64,000 nucleotides of DNA from CAIVAT01 sp964473485 (GCA_964473485.1 CAYYPH010000019.1:1-64000), one strand, 5' to 3'. Positions 50,672 through 59,600 are shown, counted from the first letter of the stretch. Made by a program: numbers and translations. Notes: generated by a model not told the origin, from the sequence alone.

Positions 50672-51955
50672 TTACTCCGTGAGTATAAAAGGCAGGAACA
50701 CCCTGAACCGTGAACCCTTGCCGACCTCGCTCTCCAGCGTGATCCTGCCCTTATGTTGATTGACAATCGCCTTCACATAACTGAGCCCCAGTCCGAAGCC
50801 CCTCACCTCGTGTATGTTCCCGGTCGGCACCCGATACAGTTTGTCAAAGATCTTCTTCTGTTCATGTTTGCCGATTCCGATCCCGTTGTCTTCGATGGTC
50901 ATGACGATCCCGTTGCTTACGTTATCGGTCACAATCCTGATGAGGGGTTTCTTCGGGGTATATTTATTGGCATTGTCAAGCAGGTTATAAACCAGGTTGG
51001 TGATGTGCACACGGTCGCCTTCAATGGTGGTCATCCGGGCATTCAGATCGGTAACGATCACACCATCCTTGATCTCCACCTGTATCCGGATATTTTTAGC
51101 CACATCCCTGATGATTTCATGAAGATCAATGGTCTGTACATTCATTTTCAGATGACCCTTGTCGATAACCGCGGTTTGCAGGATCTTTTCCGACATCACG
51201 GCCAGACGCCTGTTCTCCTCCCTGATCATCTCCAGGTAACTATCGACCATCCCCTCCGTCCTCCGCAGATCCTTGTCGGTAAGTGCCTCGCACGCGAGAC
51301 TGATGGTAGAGATCGGCGTTTTGAACTCATGGGTCATGTTGTTGATGAAATCGTTCTTCATCTCCGCGAAGCGTCGCTGCCTGAATACCGTGGCAATGGT
51401 GTAGGTGAACGAATACACGATGACAATGATGAGAATTATGGAAATCAACAGCATACCCCAGATCTCGGTGAGCAGGAACTGCTTCTCGTACGGAAAAAAG
51501 ATCAACAGGTACTCCGGGCTTGAGTAAATATCGGCCTGGAAAAGTATAAAAGCATTTCCCTTTTCGATCAGCTCCTTCCTGTGATTGGGCGATTGTTCGA
51601 TGATAAATTGCTGGTTCTCGGGTTTGTATACACAGAACACGAAACGGGTGTCTACCCCCCTGATATTCAATTCAAGCCTGATCATCGAATCAAGCTCTTC
51701 GCCTTTCAGGAAACTGTCTATCGGAAGATGCCGGGTAATCAGGATGTTCTGACCCTGGTTCATCAGCATCGATTTGGTCTTCTCAAGCCTCTCGACCTTG
51801 GCTACCACGCGGGCCATGGCCTCGTTGACACTCCGCCTGAAGTTGGCCTCCTTGATCGACGAAGCGCTCTGTATCCAGTATATCTGAATGACCATAAGCC
51901 CGATAAGGGCAATGGTCATGGCCACGATGGTAATAAGTATGATCCTGCGGTTCAT
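50672..51955 (-). CDS. rprX: sensor histidine kinase, RprX-like
   Basis: Membrane segments lie near residues 5-28 and 165-190, with a periplasmic domain between them. The cytoplasmic part has the H box 'FINNMTHEFKTPISTISLAC', the N box 'LLDNANKYTPKKP', the G1 box 'IEDNGIGIGKHEQKK' and the G2 box 'GFGLGLSYVKAIVNQHKGRI'. It is a classical EnvZ-type kinase, different from HK1-4. A -7 box (TATTTTTG, minus strand, 51961-51968) ends 5 bases before the ATG, which predicts a leaderless mRNA. Confidence 0.85.
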   Translation of the reverse strand: MNRRIILITIVAMTIALIGLMVIQIYWIQSASSIKEANFRRSVNEAMARVVAKVERLEKTKSMLMNQGQNILITRHLPIDSFLKGEELDSMIRLELNIRGVDTRFVFCVYKPENQQFIIEQSPNHRKELIEKGNAFILFQADIYSSPEYLLIFFPYEKQFLLTEIWGMLLISIILIIVIVYSFTYTIATVFRQRRFAEMKNDFINNMTHEFKTPISTISLACEALTDKDLRRTEGMVDSYLEMIREENRRLAVMSEKILQTAVIDKGHLKMNVQTIDLHEIIRDVAKNIRIQVEIKDGVIVTDLNARMTTIEGDRVHITNLVYNLLDNANKYTPKKPLIRIVTDNVSNGIVMTIEDNGIGIGKHEQKKIFDKLYRVPTGNIHEVRGFGLGLSYVKAIVNQHKGRITLESEVGKGSRFRVFLPFILTE

Positions 51956-51960
51956 CGTGA

Positions 51961-51968
51961 CAAAAATA
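51961..51968 (-). promoter_or_regulatory. -7 box of rprX, leaderless
   Basis: TATTTTTG on the minus strand, then TCACG and the ATG at 51955. Transcription would start at or next to the first codon. Confidence 0.5.
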
Positions 51969-52029
51969 CCGAAAATGCAGGTACCTGTTTAACAATTTTT
52001 AACGTATATTAATAAACCTTAACATTTTC

Positions 52030-52053
52030 CGCGATTATATCGCGCTATCTTTG
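52030..52053 (+). promoter_or_regulatory. palindrome plus -7 box upstream of the candidate small RNA
   Basis: CGCGAT, TAT, ATCGCG (52030-52044) is a perfect palindrome. It ends one base before TATCTTTG (52046-52053), a consensus -7 box. The palindrome occupies the spacer and would let a dimeric regulator block or aid RNA polymerase. Confidence 0.55.
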
Positions 52054-52057
52054 CAAT

Positions 52058-52165
52058 GCAAGTTTTCAAACCCGCTTCTTATATACGGGCCAGACGGATT
52101 TTAACCTGCAAAGGTTATCTATCGATTTCTGAAAATGTGTCGCCTGCGGCGGCACATTTTTTTTT
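52058..52165 (+). ncRNA. candidate small RNA, about 105 nt, upstream of pgi
   Basis: The unit has a -7 box at 52046-52053 and a 13-bp terminator hairpin at 52132-52160 with a T run to 52165. Two inner hairpins can form: CCCG/CGGG around 52073-52088 and AACC/GGTT around 52103-52116. No open frame of note is present. pgi has its own promoter immediately after the terminator, so this is not just a pgi leader. I do not recognise the RNA family; a 6S-type or regulatory RNA is possible. Confidence 0.5.
52132..52165 (+). terminator. rho-independent terminator of the small RNA
   Basis: AAAATGTGTCGCC (52132-52144) pairs with GGCGGCACATTTT (52148-52160) around a TGC loop, with one G-T pair, followed by five more T. 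Confidence 0.8.
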
Positions 52166-52193
52166 GCAGGCAATGCCAATTCTGGTAACTTCG
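52164..52193 (+). promoter_or_regulatory. promoter of pgi
   Basis: TTG at 52164-52166, a 19-base spacer and TAACTTCG at 52186-52193 (one base off the -7 consensus). The ATG follows at 52214. Confidence 0.55.
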
Positions 52194-52213
52194 TAATCGA
52201 AAAAAATAAAGCC

Positions 52214-53557
52214 ATGATACAACTGAAGATTGATACCAGTAAAACAAGTCCGTTTGTTGGTGAAAAATGCCTGCCCCGCTTCCAGGAAGAAATCAGCAAA
52301 TGCCATCATGCCTTGGTGGCTGGCAATGGAAAAGGCAATGATTTTCTCGGGTGGAGAGACCTTCCGGTCATGATCGGCGGGGACCTGCTCCAAAGAATCA
52401 TCAGCGATGCAGAAAAAATCAGGAAACAAGCCGAAATATTTGTTGTGATCGGCATCGGTGGCTCATACCTGGGAGCCCGCGCCGTGATCGACGCCCTGTC
52501 GGATCCGTTTGAACATGTGCACCATGCGAACACAGGTCCGCTGATCGTTTATGCGGGCGAAAATTTGAGCGAGGATTATCATGCACGACTGATGACCCTG
52601 CTCGATAAAAAAGATTATGCCGTCGCCGTCATTTCCAAGTCAGGCACCACCACCGAACCTGCCGTGGCCTTCAGGCTCATCCGCAACCACATCGAATCAA
52701 AATACGGTAAAGAGGGGGCCCGCCAAAGAATCTACGCCGTTACCGATGCCCGCCGGGGAGCGCTGAAGACCCTTGCCGATACCGAGGGTTATTCCACCTA
52801 CGTGATCCCCGATGATGTCGGTGGCAGGTATTCTGTTCTTACCCCGGTCGGACTGCTGCCGATCGCCGTGGCAGGCTTCGACATCCGGTCGCTGATCGAA
52901 GGCGCGCGCGCCATGCGCGAAGTCGCCATGTCAACGGACGACTGTGAGAAAAATCCCTGTACCCTCTATGCAGCCGTAAGGAATATCCTTTACCGCAACG
53001 GCAAATTCGTCGAGATCATGGTCTCATACGAACCCGGGATGCTCTATTTCATCGAATGGTGGAAACAGCTTTACGGCGAAAGTGAAGGCAAAGAAAAGAT
53101 GGGGATCTTTCCTGCAGGTGTCACCTTTACCAGCGATCTTCATTCTATGGGACAGTACATCCAGGAGGGTTCCCGCATTCTCTTCGAAACCGTTGTCTCG
53201 GTAAGCAATCCCAGGCATGAACTGACCATCCCGGTGGATCCTGAAAATCTCGACGGACTTAATTTCCTCTCTGGAAAACGGATGAGTGAAGTAAACCTGC
53301 AGGCTGAGCTCGGAACCTTGCTGGCCCATGTCGACGGCGGAGTTCCCAACATCCGGATATCCATCCCGGCCATCAATGAACGCAGCCTCGGCGAACTGAT
53401 CTATTTTTACGAATTTTCCTGCGCAATAAGCGGATATGCCCTGGGGGTCAACCCGTTCGATCAGCCGGGTGTGGAAGCATACAAGAAAAATATGTTCGCC
53501 CTTCTCGGAAAACCTGGGTTCGAAAAAGAGACGGAAATTTTACGCGGAAGGCTTTGA
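52214..53557 (+). CDS. pgi: glucose-6-phosphate isomerase
   Basis: It interconverts glucose-6-phosphate and fructose-6-phosphate in glycolysis. Motifs are 'IGIGGSYLGARAVIDAL', 'AVISKSGTTTEPAVAFRLI', 'DVGGRYSVLTPVGLLPIAVA' and 'HSMGQYIQEGSRILFET', then 'NPFDQPGVEAYKKNMFALL'. The length of 447 residues fits the short bacterial form. It links to the mannose genes at the start of the window through fructose-6-phosphate. It is convergent with purN, with one base between the stops. Confidence 0.95.
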   Translation: MIQLKIDTSKTSPFVGEKCLPRFQEEISKCHHALVAGNGKGNDFLGWRDLPVMIGGDLLQRIISDAEKIRKQAEIFVVIGIGGSYLGARAVIDALSDPFEHVHHANTGPLIVYAGENLSEDYHARLMTLLDKKDYAVAVISKSGTTTEPAVAFRLIRNHIESKYGKEGARQRIYAVTDARRGALKTLADTEGYSTYVIPDDVGGRYSVLTPVGLLPIAVAGFDIRSLIEGARAMREVAMSTDDCEKNPCTLYAAVRNILYRNGKFVEIMVSYEPGMLYFIEWWKQLYGESEGKEKMGIFPAGVTFTSDLHSMGQYIQEGSRILFETVVSVSNPRHELTIPVDPENLDGLNFLSGKRMSEVNLQAELGTLLAHVDGGVPNIRISIPAINERSLGELIYFYEFSCAISGYALGVNPFDQPGVEAYKKNMFALLGKPGFEKETEILRGRL

Positions 53558-53558
53558 T

Positions 53559-54152
53559 CTAAGCAGGGATATCCCCCTCTGTCTTTTTTCCCAGGACCAG
53601 CTGTTCAATAACCACGGGGAAATGCCGGTACTCGAGCTGGTGTATCCTGCCGGCCAGCGTCTCAGCGGTGTCTCCCTGCAATACGGGGCAACGGGCCTGA
53701 AAAACAACGGATCCTTCGTCGTACCGTTCATTCACATGGTGGATGGTAATTCCTGATTCATGGTCGCCTGAATCAAGAACGGCCTGGTGAACTTTCATTC
53801 CGTACATCCCCTTTCCTCCGTATCTGGGAAGGAGTGCCGGATGGATATTGACGATACGCCCTGCGAAATGATGCAGAATATTGGCAGGTACCAGCCAGAG
53901 AAACCCTGCCAGGATAATGTAGCTTACATTCTGCACCGTCAGCAGGTCAAGCACATAATCGGTATCGTATAACTCCTCACGCGAAAACACCACGTGGGGT
54001 ATGTGAAGTTTTTGTGCCCTTTCGAGGACTAACGCGCCTGGATTGTTACTTAATATCAGGTCAACCCTGATCCGGGGATGATCCCTGAAATACTCGGCGA
54101 TACGCTGTGCGTTGGTTCCGCTCCCGGAGGCGAAGATGGCAAGTCGGTGCAT
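53559..54152 (-). CDS. purN: phosphoribosylglycinamide formyltransferase
   Basis: It transfers a formyl group from 10-formyltetrahydrofolate to GAR in purine synthesis. 'LAIFASGSGTNAQRIAEYF' is the phosphate loop, 'LILSNNPGALVLERA' follows, and the catalytic set is in 'GRIVNIHPALLPRYGGKGMY' (Asn and His). The Asp lies in 'DSGDHESGITIHHVNERYDE'. At 197 residues it is normal. Confidence 0.95.
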   Translation of the reverse strand: MHRLAIFASGSGTNAQRIAEYFRDHPRIRVDLILSNNPGALVLERAQKLHIPHVVFSREELYDTDYVLDLLTVQNVSYIILAGFLWLVPANILHHFAGRIVNIHPALLPRYGGKGMYGMKVHQAVLDSGDHESGITIHHVNERYDEGSVVFQARCPVLQGDTAETLAGRIHQLEYRHFPVVIEQLVLGKKTEGDIPA

Positions 54153-54335
54153 GATGGGCGTGTTGATGATCTGTTATGGGCCTGGCAAGATACAAAAAGT
54201 AAATGACAGGCAGATAGTCATTTCTGAACATTGCTTACCCATACAAGCCGAACTGTTAAAAATTCTTAAATTTTATTGCTGAGATAAAATATATTCTTTT
54301 CTTTGCATTCCGTTTAACCAAAAAAGAAATTTAAC

Positions 54336-54572
54336 ATGTCTGACATTGCAGCAAAAGTAAAAGCTATCATCGTTGATAAGCTTGGCGTTGACGAAAGTGA
54401 AGTTACCAACGAAGCCAGCTTCACCAATGATCTTGGTGCTGATTCTCTTGATACGGTCGAACTGATCATGGAATTCGAAAAGGAATTCGACATTGCCATC
54501 CCCGACGATCAGGCCGAAAAAATCAGTACTGTTGGAGAAGCCATTGCTTACATCGAGAACAACACCAAATAA
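54336..54572 (+). CDS. acpP: acyl carrier protein
   Basis: It carries acyl chains in fatty acid synthesis on a phosphopantetheine arm attached to Ser in 'NDLGADSLDTVELIMEFEKE'. The protein has 78 residues and is strongly acidic, as expected. The order acpP-fabF-rnc is common in Bacteroidota. Confidence 0.97.
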   Translation: MSDIAAKVKAIIVDKLGVDESEVTNEASFTNDLGADSLDTVELIMEFEKEFDIAIPDDQAEKISTVGEAIAYIENNTK

Positions 54573-54635
54573 GTACGCCTCATCAATGGTGAAGCCCTTA
54601 TTGGAAGTTTTCACAAAAAATTTTTAGCTTAATTT

Positions 54636-54656
54636 AACCCCGCCCCCGGCGGGGTT
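54636..54656 (+). terminator. GC hairpin between acpP and fabF (no T run)
   Basis: AACCCCGCC pairs perfectly with GGCGGGGTT across a CCC loop. There is no T tract after it, so it may weaken read-through or stabilise the acpP mRNA rather than end it. Confidence 0.55.
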
Positions 54657-54689
54657 ATCCGTTAAACGATGAACCTAAATCTATAGCAC

Positions 54690-55940
54690 GTGGAATTAAG
54701 GCGAGTTGTCATTACCGGTCTGGGGGCACTTACCCCGATTGGTAACTCACACCAGGAGTACTGGAAAAACCTGATAAGCGGGGCCAATGGCGCAGGACCC
54801 ATCACCCGTTTCGATGCCTCACGTTTCAAATCACAGTTTGCCTGTGAGGTTAAAAACTTTAACCCCGAAAATTATTTCGACCGCAAAGAGGTCAGGAAAT
54901 ACGACCGTTGTTCGCATTTCGGGATTGTTTGTGCCGATGAAGCCGTTAAGGACGCAGGTTTCGATCCGGCTGCAATAAATTACGATAAAGTAGGCGTGAT
55001 CTGGGCCTCCGGCATAGGAGGCCTGGAGACCTTCCTGACCGAAGTTGCAGCCTATGCAACAGGTGATGGTACGCCCCGGTTCAACCCCTTCTTTATTCCC
55101 AAAATGATCTCCGACATCACGGCCGGACATATTTCAATGAAACATGGCTTCAGGGGGCCCAATTTTGCCACGGTTTCCGCATGTGCCTCCTCCGCCAATG
55201 CCCTCGTTGACGCCTTCAACTATATCCGGCTTGGAAAAGCCGTTGCCATGGTTGCAGGCGGTTCCGAAGCTGCCATTACTCCGGTGGGCGTCGGCGGATT
55301 CAACGCCATGCACGCAATCTCCACCCGGAACGATGATCCTGCCACCGGGTCAAGGCCTTTCGACAAAGACCGAGACGGTTTTGTGATGGGCGAAGGAGCC
55401 GGTGCCCTGATCCTCGAAGATCTTGAACATGCCCTGGCAAGAGGCGCCAGGATCTACGGAGAATTCGTGGGAGGCGGCTTGTCAGCCGATGCCCACCATA
55501 TGACCTCCCCTCACCCCGATGGACTCGGCGCCGTTCTTTCAATGCGTTCGGCCCTTGAAGACGCCGGGATCCCCCTGGAGATGATCGACCATATCAACAC
55601 CCACGGCACTTCCACCCCTGCTGGCGATATCGCCGAACCCAAGGCCATTGTGACCCTCTTCGGCGACCATGCCTACAAGATCAGTATCAACTCGACCAAA
55701 TCAATGACCGGTCACCTGCTGGGAGCCGCCGGCGCCATCGAAGCCATCGCAACCCTTTATGCTGTGATGAACGATGCTATTCCGCCTACCATAAACCACT
55801 TCACCGACGATCCCGACATCGCCCCGCTCGATTTCACTTTCAACCAGCCCCGTCAACGGGTGGTTAACTACGCCCTGAGCAACACCTTCGGCTTCGGTGG
55901 TCATAACGCTTCACTCATTTTTACGAAATACAAGCCATAA
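54690..55940 (+). CDS. fabF: beta-ketoacyl-ACP synthase II
   Basis: It performs the condensing step of fatty acid elongation. It starts at GTG ('MELRRVVITGLGALTPIGN'). The catalytic Cys is in 'FATVSACASSANALVDAFNY', the two His are in 'DHINTHGTSTPAGD' and 'KSMTGHLLGAAGAIEAIATL', and the end 'YALSNTFGFGGHNASLIFTK' is conserved. Its 416 residues are normal for FabF. Confidence 0.96.
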   Translation: MELRRVVITGLGALTPIGNSHQEYWKNLISGANGAGPITRFDASRFKSQFACEVKNFNPENYFDRKEVRKYDRCSHFGIVCADEAVKDAGFDPAAINYDKVGVIWASGIGGLETFLTEVAAYATGDGTPRFNPFFIPKMISDITAGHISMKHGFRGPNFATVSACASSANALVDAFNYIRLGKAVAMVAGGSEAAITPVGVGGFNAMHAISTRNDDPATGSRPFDKDRDGFVMGEGAGALILEDLEHALARGARIYGEFVGGGLSADAHHMTSPHPDGLGAVLSMRSALEDAGIPLEMIDHINTHGTSTPAGDIAEPKAIVTLFGDHAYKISINSTKSMTGHLLGAAGAIEAIATLYAVMNDAIPPTINHFTDDPDIAPLDFTFNQPRQRVVNYALSNTFGFGGHNASLIFTKYKP

Positions 55941-55946
55941 AAAGCT

Positions 55947-56693
55947 TTGAGGATCAGACCAGCAAAACCGGTCGTTTCTGAATACTTTTCCGATAAAACT
56001 CTCAGACAGGCCATAAAAAGTATTTTCGGGTACAAACCCGGAAATATCTTTTTGTACCACCAGGCCTTCCTGCACCGCTCAGCCAGCCAGGAATCTGGTA
56101 ACGGCATCAGGATCAACAACGAACGTCTTGAATTCCTTGGCGACGCCATCCTCGATGCCGTTTCAGCCGACTACCTCTTCAAAACCTTCCCAACGCGCGA
56201 CGAAGGATTCCTGACCGAGATGCGGTCGAAGATCGTCAGCCGCAACATGCTGAACAAACTCAGCCAGAAACTTGGCATCGATAAGCTGGTGCTGGTCGAC
56301 AACGCCTCATCCGGAGCCTTCAAGTCGTTCAGAGGCGATGCCTTCGAAGCCCTCATCGGGGCGATGTACCTCGACAAGGGGTATGAATTCACCCGCAAGG
56401 TCCTGCTTGAACGAATCATCCGCCAGTATTTCGACATGGATGACCTTGTAAACCAGGAGGTCAATTTTAAAAGCCGTATCATCGAATGGGCCCAGCGCGA
56501 AAAAAAACAGGTGCAGTTCATCGTGGCCGAAGAGGTGGGATCAGGGTACAAAAAACAGTATATCGTCGACCTGGTGGTCGACGGAACCACCATTGCCTCC
56601 GGCAGGGATTACTCCATCAAAGGAGCGGAACAAAACAGCAGTGAAAAAGCCTGGCAAAAAATAAATGGAGAAACCATTGACCTTAAAGGCTAA
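55947..56693 (+). CDS. rnc: ribonuclease III
   Basis: It cleaves double-stranded RNA, including rRNA precursors. The catalytic signature is 'NERLEFLGDAILDAVSADYL', the second acidic site is in 'FRGDAFEALIGAMYLDKGYE', and a C-terminal dsRNA-binding domain follows ('NFKSRIIEWAQREKKQVQF', 'GAEQNSSEKAWQKI'). The start is TTG, 6 bases after the fabF stop, so translation is probably coupled. Confidence 0.94.
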   Translation: MRIRPAKPVVSEYFSDKTLRQAIKSIFGYKPGNIFLYHQAFLHRSASQESGNGIRINNERLEFLGDAILDAVSADYLFKTFPTRDEGFLTEMRSKIVSRNMLNKLSQKLGIDKLVLVDNASSGAFKSFRGDAFEALIGAMYLDKGYEFTRKVLLERIIRQYFDMDDLVNQEVNFKSRIIEWAQREKKQVQFIVAEEVGSGYKKQYIVDLVVDGTTIASGRDYSIKGAEQNSSEKAWQKINGETIDLKG

Positions 56694-56699
56694 AACGCT

Positions 56700-56707
56700 T
56701 ATCTTTG
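56700..56707 (+). promoter_or_regulatory. -7 box for the IPExxxVDY gene
   Basis: TATCTTTG, a consensus -7 box, lies 25 bases before the ATG at 56733 and just after the rnc stop. Confidence 0.45.
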
Positions 56708-56732
56708 TTAAAATGAACAAAGATTTTGCACC

Positions 56733-57203
56733 ATGCCCAGGAAGTTCATCCACTCCTCTTCACCCGATTCCCCATCCTATACCATTTTGGGGATCTCCTG
56801 TCACCTGAAAGATTACCGGCTTTCGTTTATGCTCAACAGGCAGGCGGGTTTCGAACTCTCGAAGCTGGATGATTTCAATGGATTTTCGTTCTATTCCTGC
56901 CGGGATGACGATACATTCAACACCTATTTCCTTCTTGCAAACCGGAATACCGAGGGGGTGCTCCTGCCCGAACTCAAACAAACCGACTACATGCTGATTG
57001 TGGAAGGGCCATACAAGAAAACCCGGAAAGAGAAACTACTCGAGAATATCCGCGCAATCCAGAACATTCTCACTGCCTTCGAAATCCGCTTCGAAACCAT
57101 CCGTAACTGGGAGACTCTCCTTAACGACCTTGAACTGCATTATATAAAATTAAACAAAGAAGCAAAAACCACATTTTCTCACCTTAAAAAACAGGAGGAT
57201 TAA
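56733..57203 (+). CDS. IPExxxVDY family protein
   Basis: The Bacteroidota-specific family is named for a conserved I-P-E-x-x-x-V-D-Y motif, seen here as 'LLPELKQTDYMLIVEGP' near residue 82. The 156 residues have no signal peptide. It lies next to rnc, as in many Bacteroidota. The function is unknown; 'GISCHLKDYRLSFMLNRQAG' near the start is also conserved. The next gene follows after 2 bases. Confidence 0.8.
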   Translation: MPRKFIHSSSPDSPSYTILGISCHLKDYRLSFMLNRQAGFELSKLDDFNGFSFYSCRDDDTFNTYFLLANRNTEGVLLPELKQTDYMLIVEGPYKKTRKEKLLENIRAIQNILTAFEIRFETIRNWETLLNDLELHYIKLNKEAKTTFSHLKKQED

Positions 57204-57205
57204 CC

Positions 57206-57556
57206 ATGCTCGAAGAATTGAAAAAATCAATCGACAAAGGTCTTGACTATGCATTCATGACCGGCGAAAAACTGGCCCAGGCCGCCAAAGACATGGCCAA
57301 GGAAAACAAGCTTACCAAGGAAGAAGCGAAAAAACTGCTGGACCACCTGAAGGCCAAATCGGATGAAACCCGCAAAAACATTGAAAACGAACTCCAGGAA
57401 GCCATCAGGAACACCCTGAAAAAGATGAATGTCGCCACCCTCGAGGACCTGAAAAAAATGGAAGCCCGCATTAAAAAACTGGAAAGCGCCAAAAAACCAC
57501 CCGCAAAGCCAAAAGCGAAACCGGCGGGAGCACCTGTGGCCAAGGTGAAGAAGTAG
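57206..57556 (+). CDS. phasin-like coiled-coil protein with Lys/Pro/Ala tail
   Basis: The 116 residues are nearly all helical and heptad-like ('EELKKSIDKGLDYAFMTGEK', 'KLTKEEAKKLLDHLKAKSDE', 'LEDLKKMEARIKKLESAKK') and end in a basic tail rich in PAK ('PPAKPKAKPAGAPVAKVKK'). This resembles phasin/PhaF-like granule proteins with a histone H1-like tail. No poly-hydroxyalkanoate genes are visible in the window, so the role is uncertain. It shares an operon with the IPExxxVDY gene. Confidence 0.65.
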   Translation: MLEELKKSIDKGLDYAFMTGEKLAQAAKDMAKENKLTKEEAKKLLDHLKAKSDETRKNIENELQEAIRNTLKKMNVATLEDLKKMEARIKKLESAKKPPAKPKAKPAGAPVAKVKK

Positions 57557-57770
57557 GAGAAGGGAGAAGGGAGAAGGGAGAAGGGAGAAGGGAGAATTGA
57601 AAATTGAAAACGGAAAACGAATTGACAATTGACAATTGACAATGGACAATTGAAAATGAATTGAAAATTGAAAATTCACTCATTCACTCATTCACTCACT
57701 CTTTTATTTCACGCGTCACGCGTCACGATTTTTTCCCCGTCACGCGTCACGATTTTCTCTTCGCCGTATA
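57553..57770. repeat. composite repeat upstream of the ABC1 kinase, left inverted arm
   Basis: GGAGAAGGGAGAAGGGAGAA units are followed by TTGACAATTGACAATTG, TTCACTCATTCACTC and CACGCGTCACG units. Bases 57673-57727 are the inverted copy of 59476-59530 with one mismatch in 55. Confidence 0.8.
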
Positions 57771-57795
57771 GTTTTTTAACGTTTATCTGCCTGCC

Positions 57796-59445
57796 ATGAA
57801 AAAGTCCAGGATCGGTCTCGCGGTTCATGAAATCGGCCGTGCCCGCGAGATTGTCGGAATTGTTGTGAAATACGGCCTCAGCGAATGGGTGACCAGTTCC
57901 GGGTTCGGGAAGCTTTTTGTGTCGAAGAAGCGTTTGATGCGTCTTGAACAATACAACCAGTGGGAACGCATCAGGATGGCCATCGAAGAGTTGGGGCCTA
58001 CTTTCATCAAATTCGGCCAGATACTGGCCGACCGGCCCGATATTATCCCCGAGGGGTTACGTGAGGAGCTGAAAAAGTTGCAGGATGAGGCCCAGCCCAT
58101 GGCCGATGAACTCGCCATTGCCGAAATCGAAAAGGAACTTGGCCGGCCGGTTAGTGAAGTATTCAGGGAATTCGACAAAAACCGCATCGCGTCGGCCTCA
58201 ATCGCACAGACGTATAAGGCGGTGCTCCTCAACGGCGAAGCGGTTTGCGTCAAGATCCAGCGCCCGGGTATCGAGAAAAAGATCGAACTGGACCTGAACC
58301 TGATGAGCTTCTTTGCGAACAGGATGCAGCACAACAATCCCGAAATAGAAGCCATCAACCTGAAAGGCGTGGTCAGGGAATTCGGCAAAACCATCCGAAA
58401 AGAGATCGATTTCCACAATGAGGCGGCCAATGTGATCAGGTTTTTACACAACTTCGCGAACGATCCCGATATCCGCGTTCCAAAGGTGTATACCAATTAC
58501 ACCACCCGCAGAATCCTCATCGAAGAGTGGATCCAGGGCATCAAGGTTCGGGATCTTGAAAGCCTGCTACGGTCAGGGAACGATCCGAAAATACTTGCGA
58601 AAAAGGGAATGAGGCTGGTCTTCGAACAGATTTTCAACCACGGGTTCTTCCATGCCGATCCGCACCCGGGGAATATCTTCGTGCTGGAAAATAACGTGGT
58701 CTCATTTATCGACTTCGGTATGATGGGAACCCTTCGACCCGATCACCTGCGCTTTATCGGGAAATATGTACTGGGATACCTCGACCGCGACGCCTACGCC
58801 ATGAGTGAAGCGCTCGTCATGATGTCGGGCAAGCGCAATTTCCATGGCTTTAAAGACCTCGAATTCAGGATCGGCGACATGCTCGCCCAATATAAATTTC
58901 TCAGCATTGAGGAGATGGATTTCTCAAGGATCCTGAACGAATCGATCGACATTCTGGTGCATTACGGTTTACGAATCCCTTCGGATATTTACCTGTTGCT
59001 GAAGGCGCTGATGGCGATCGAACGGGTGGCCGTCATGCTCGATCCGCACATCGATTTTGCGCTTGAAATGAGACCCTACGCCATCGACCTGATCGCCAAA
59101 CAATTCAGTCCGAAGTTTATCGCCCGCGAAATTTTCGAATCCCTGAAAGAATACTATAAACTGATCCGCGAACTCCCCTCCGATCTTAATGAGATCATTT
59201 ACGACATCAAGGATGGAAGGTTCAAGACCCAGATCGAAGTAAAGGGACTTGAACCCCTGATCAACCATATCGACAGCGCCAGCAACCGCATGGCCGTCGC
59301 CGTTGTACTGGCCGCCCTGATCATCGGCGGCTCCATCATCTCACAATGGGATCAGACCAGGCTCGTCGGAGCGATTGTTTTCGGCCTGGCAGGAATCCTC
59401 GGTTTTTATCTGCTCATCACCCTTTTCAGAAGAAACAAGTTCTGA
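57796..59445 (+). CDS. ABC1/AarF/UbiB family atypical kinase
   Basis: Kinase-like motifs are 'SASIAQTYKAVLLNGEAVCV' (the family's Ala-rich loop region), 'VKIQRPGIEKKIELDLNLM', 'GFFHADPHPGNIFVLENNVV' (catalytic loop) and 'SFIDFGMMGTLRPDHL' (metal-binding DFG). The KxGQ motif characteristic of the family appears as 'FIKFGQILADRPDIIP'. Two membrane segments close the protein ('MAVAVVLAALIIGGSIISQ' and 'GAIVFGLAGILGFYLLITLF'). Relatives act in quinone synthesis or lipid homeostasis. The gene sits between two inverted repeat arms. Confidence 0.9.
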   Translation: MKKSRIGLAVHEIGRAREIVGIVVKYGLSEWVTSSGFGKLFVSKKRLMRLEQYNQWERIRMAIEELGPTFIKFGQILADRPDIIPEGLREELKKLQDEAQPMADELAIAEIEKELGRPVSEVFREFDKNRIASASIAQTYKAVLLNGEAVCVKIQRPGIEKKIELDLNLMSFFANRMQHNNPEIEAINLKGVVREFGKTIRKEIDFHNEAANVIRFLHNFANDPDIRVPKVYTNYTTRRILIEEWIQGIKVRDLESLLRSGNDPKILAKKGMRLVFEQIFNHGFFHADPHPGNIFVLENNVVSFIDFGMMGTLRPDHLRFIGKYVLGYLDRDAYAMSEALVMMSGKRNFHGFKDLEFRIGDMLAQYKFLSIEEMDFSRILNESIDILVHYGLRIPSDIYLLLKALMAIERVAVMLDPHIDFALEMRPYAIDLIAKQFSPKFIAREIFESLKEYYKLIRELPSDLNEIIYDIKDGRFKTQIEVKGLEPLINHIDSASNRMAVAVVLAALIIGGSIISQWDQTRLVGAIVFGLAGILGFYLLITLFRRNKF

Positions 59446-59453
59446 AAAACCGT

Positions 59454-59590
59454 GACAAAATCGTGACGGGTGAAGCGTGACGCGTGACGGGTGAAATAAA
59501 AGAGTGAGTGAATGAGTGAATGAGTGAATTTTCCGTTTTCAATTTTCAATTGTCAATTGTCAATTGTCAATTGTCAATTGTTAATTTTTC
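59454..59590. repeat. composite repeat downstream of the ABC1 kinase, right inverted arm
   Basis: CGTGACGCGTGACGGG units, GAGTGAATGAGTGAATGAG units and TCAATTGTCAATTGTCAATTG units. It is the mirror image of the left composite repeat in module order and sequence. Confidence 0.8.
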
Positions 59591-59600
59591 TTTCCCGGCG

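Noticed and set aside
57227..57679. Minus-strand frames with 'FSIFNFQFSI'-like repeats around 57.6 kb
   Set aside because: They are translations of the AT-rich repeat and the shadow of the coiled-coil gene.
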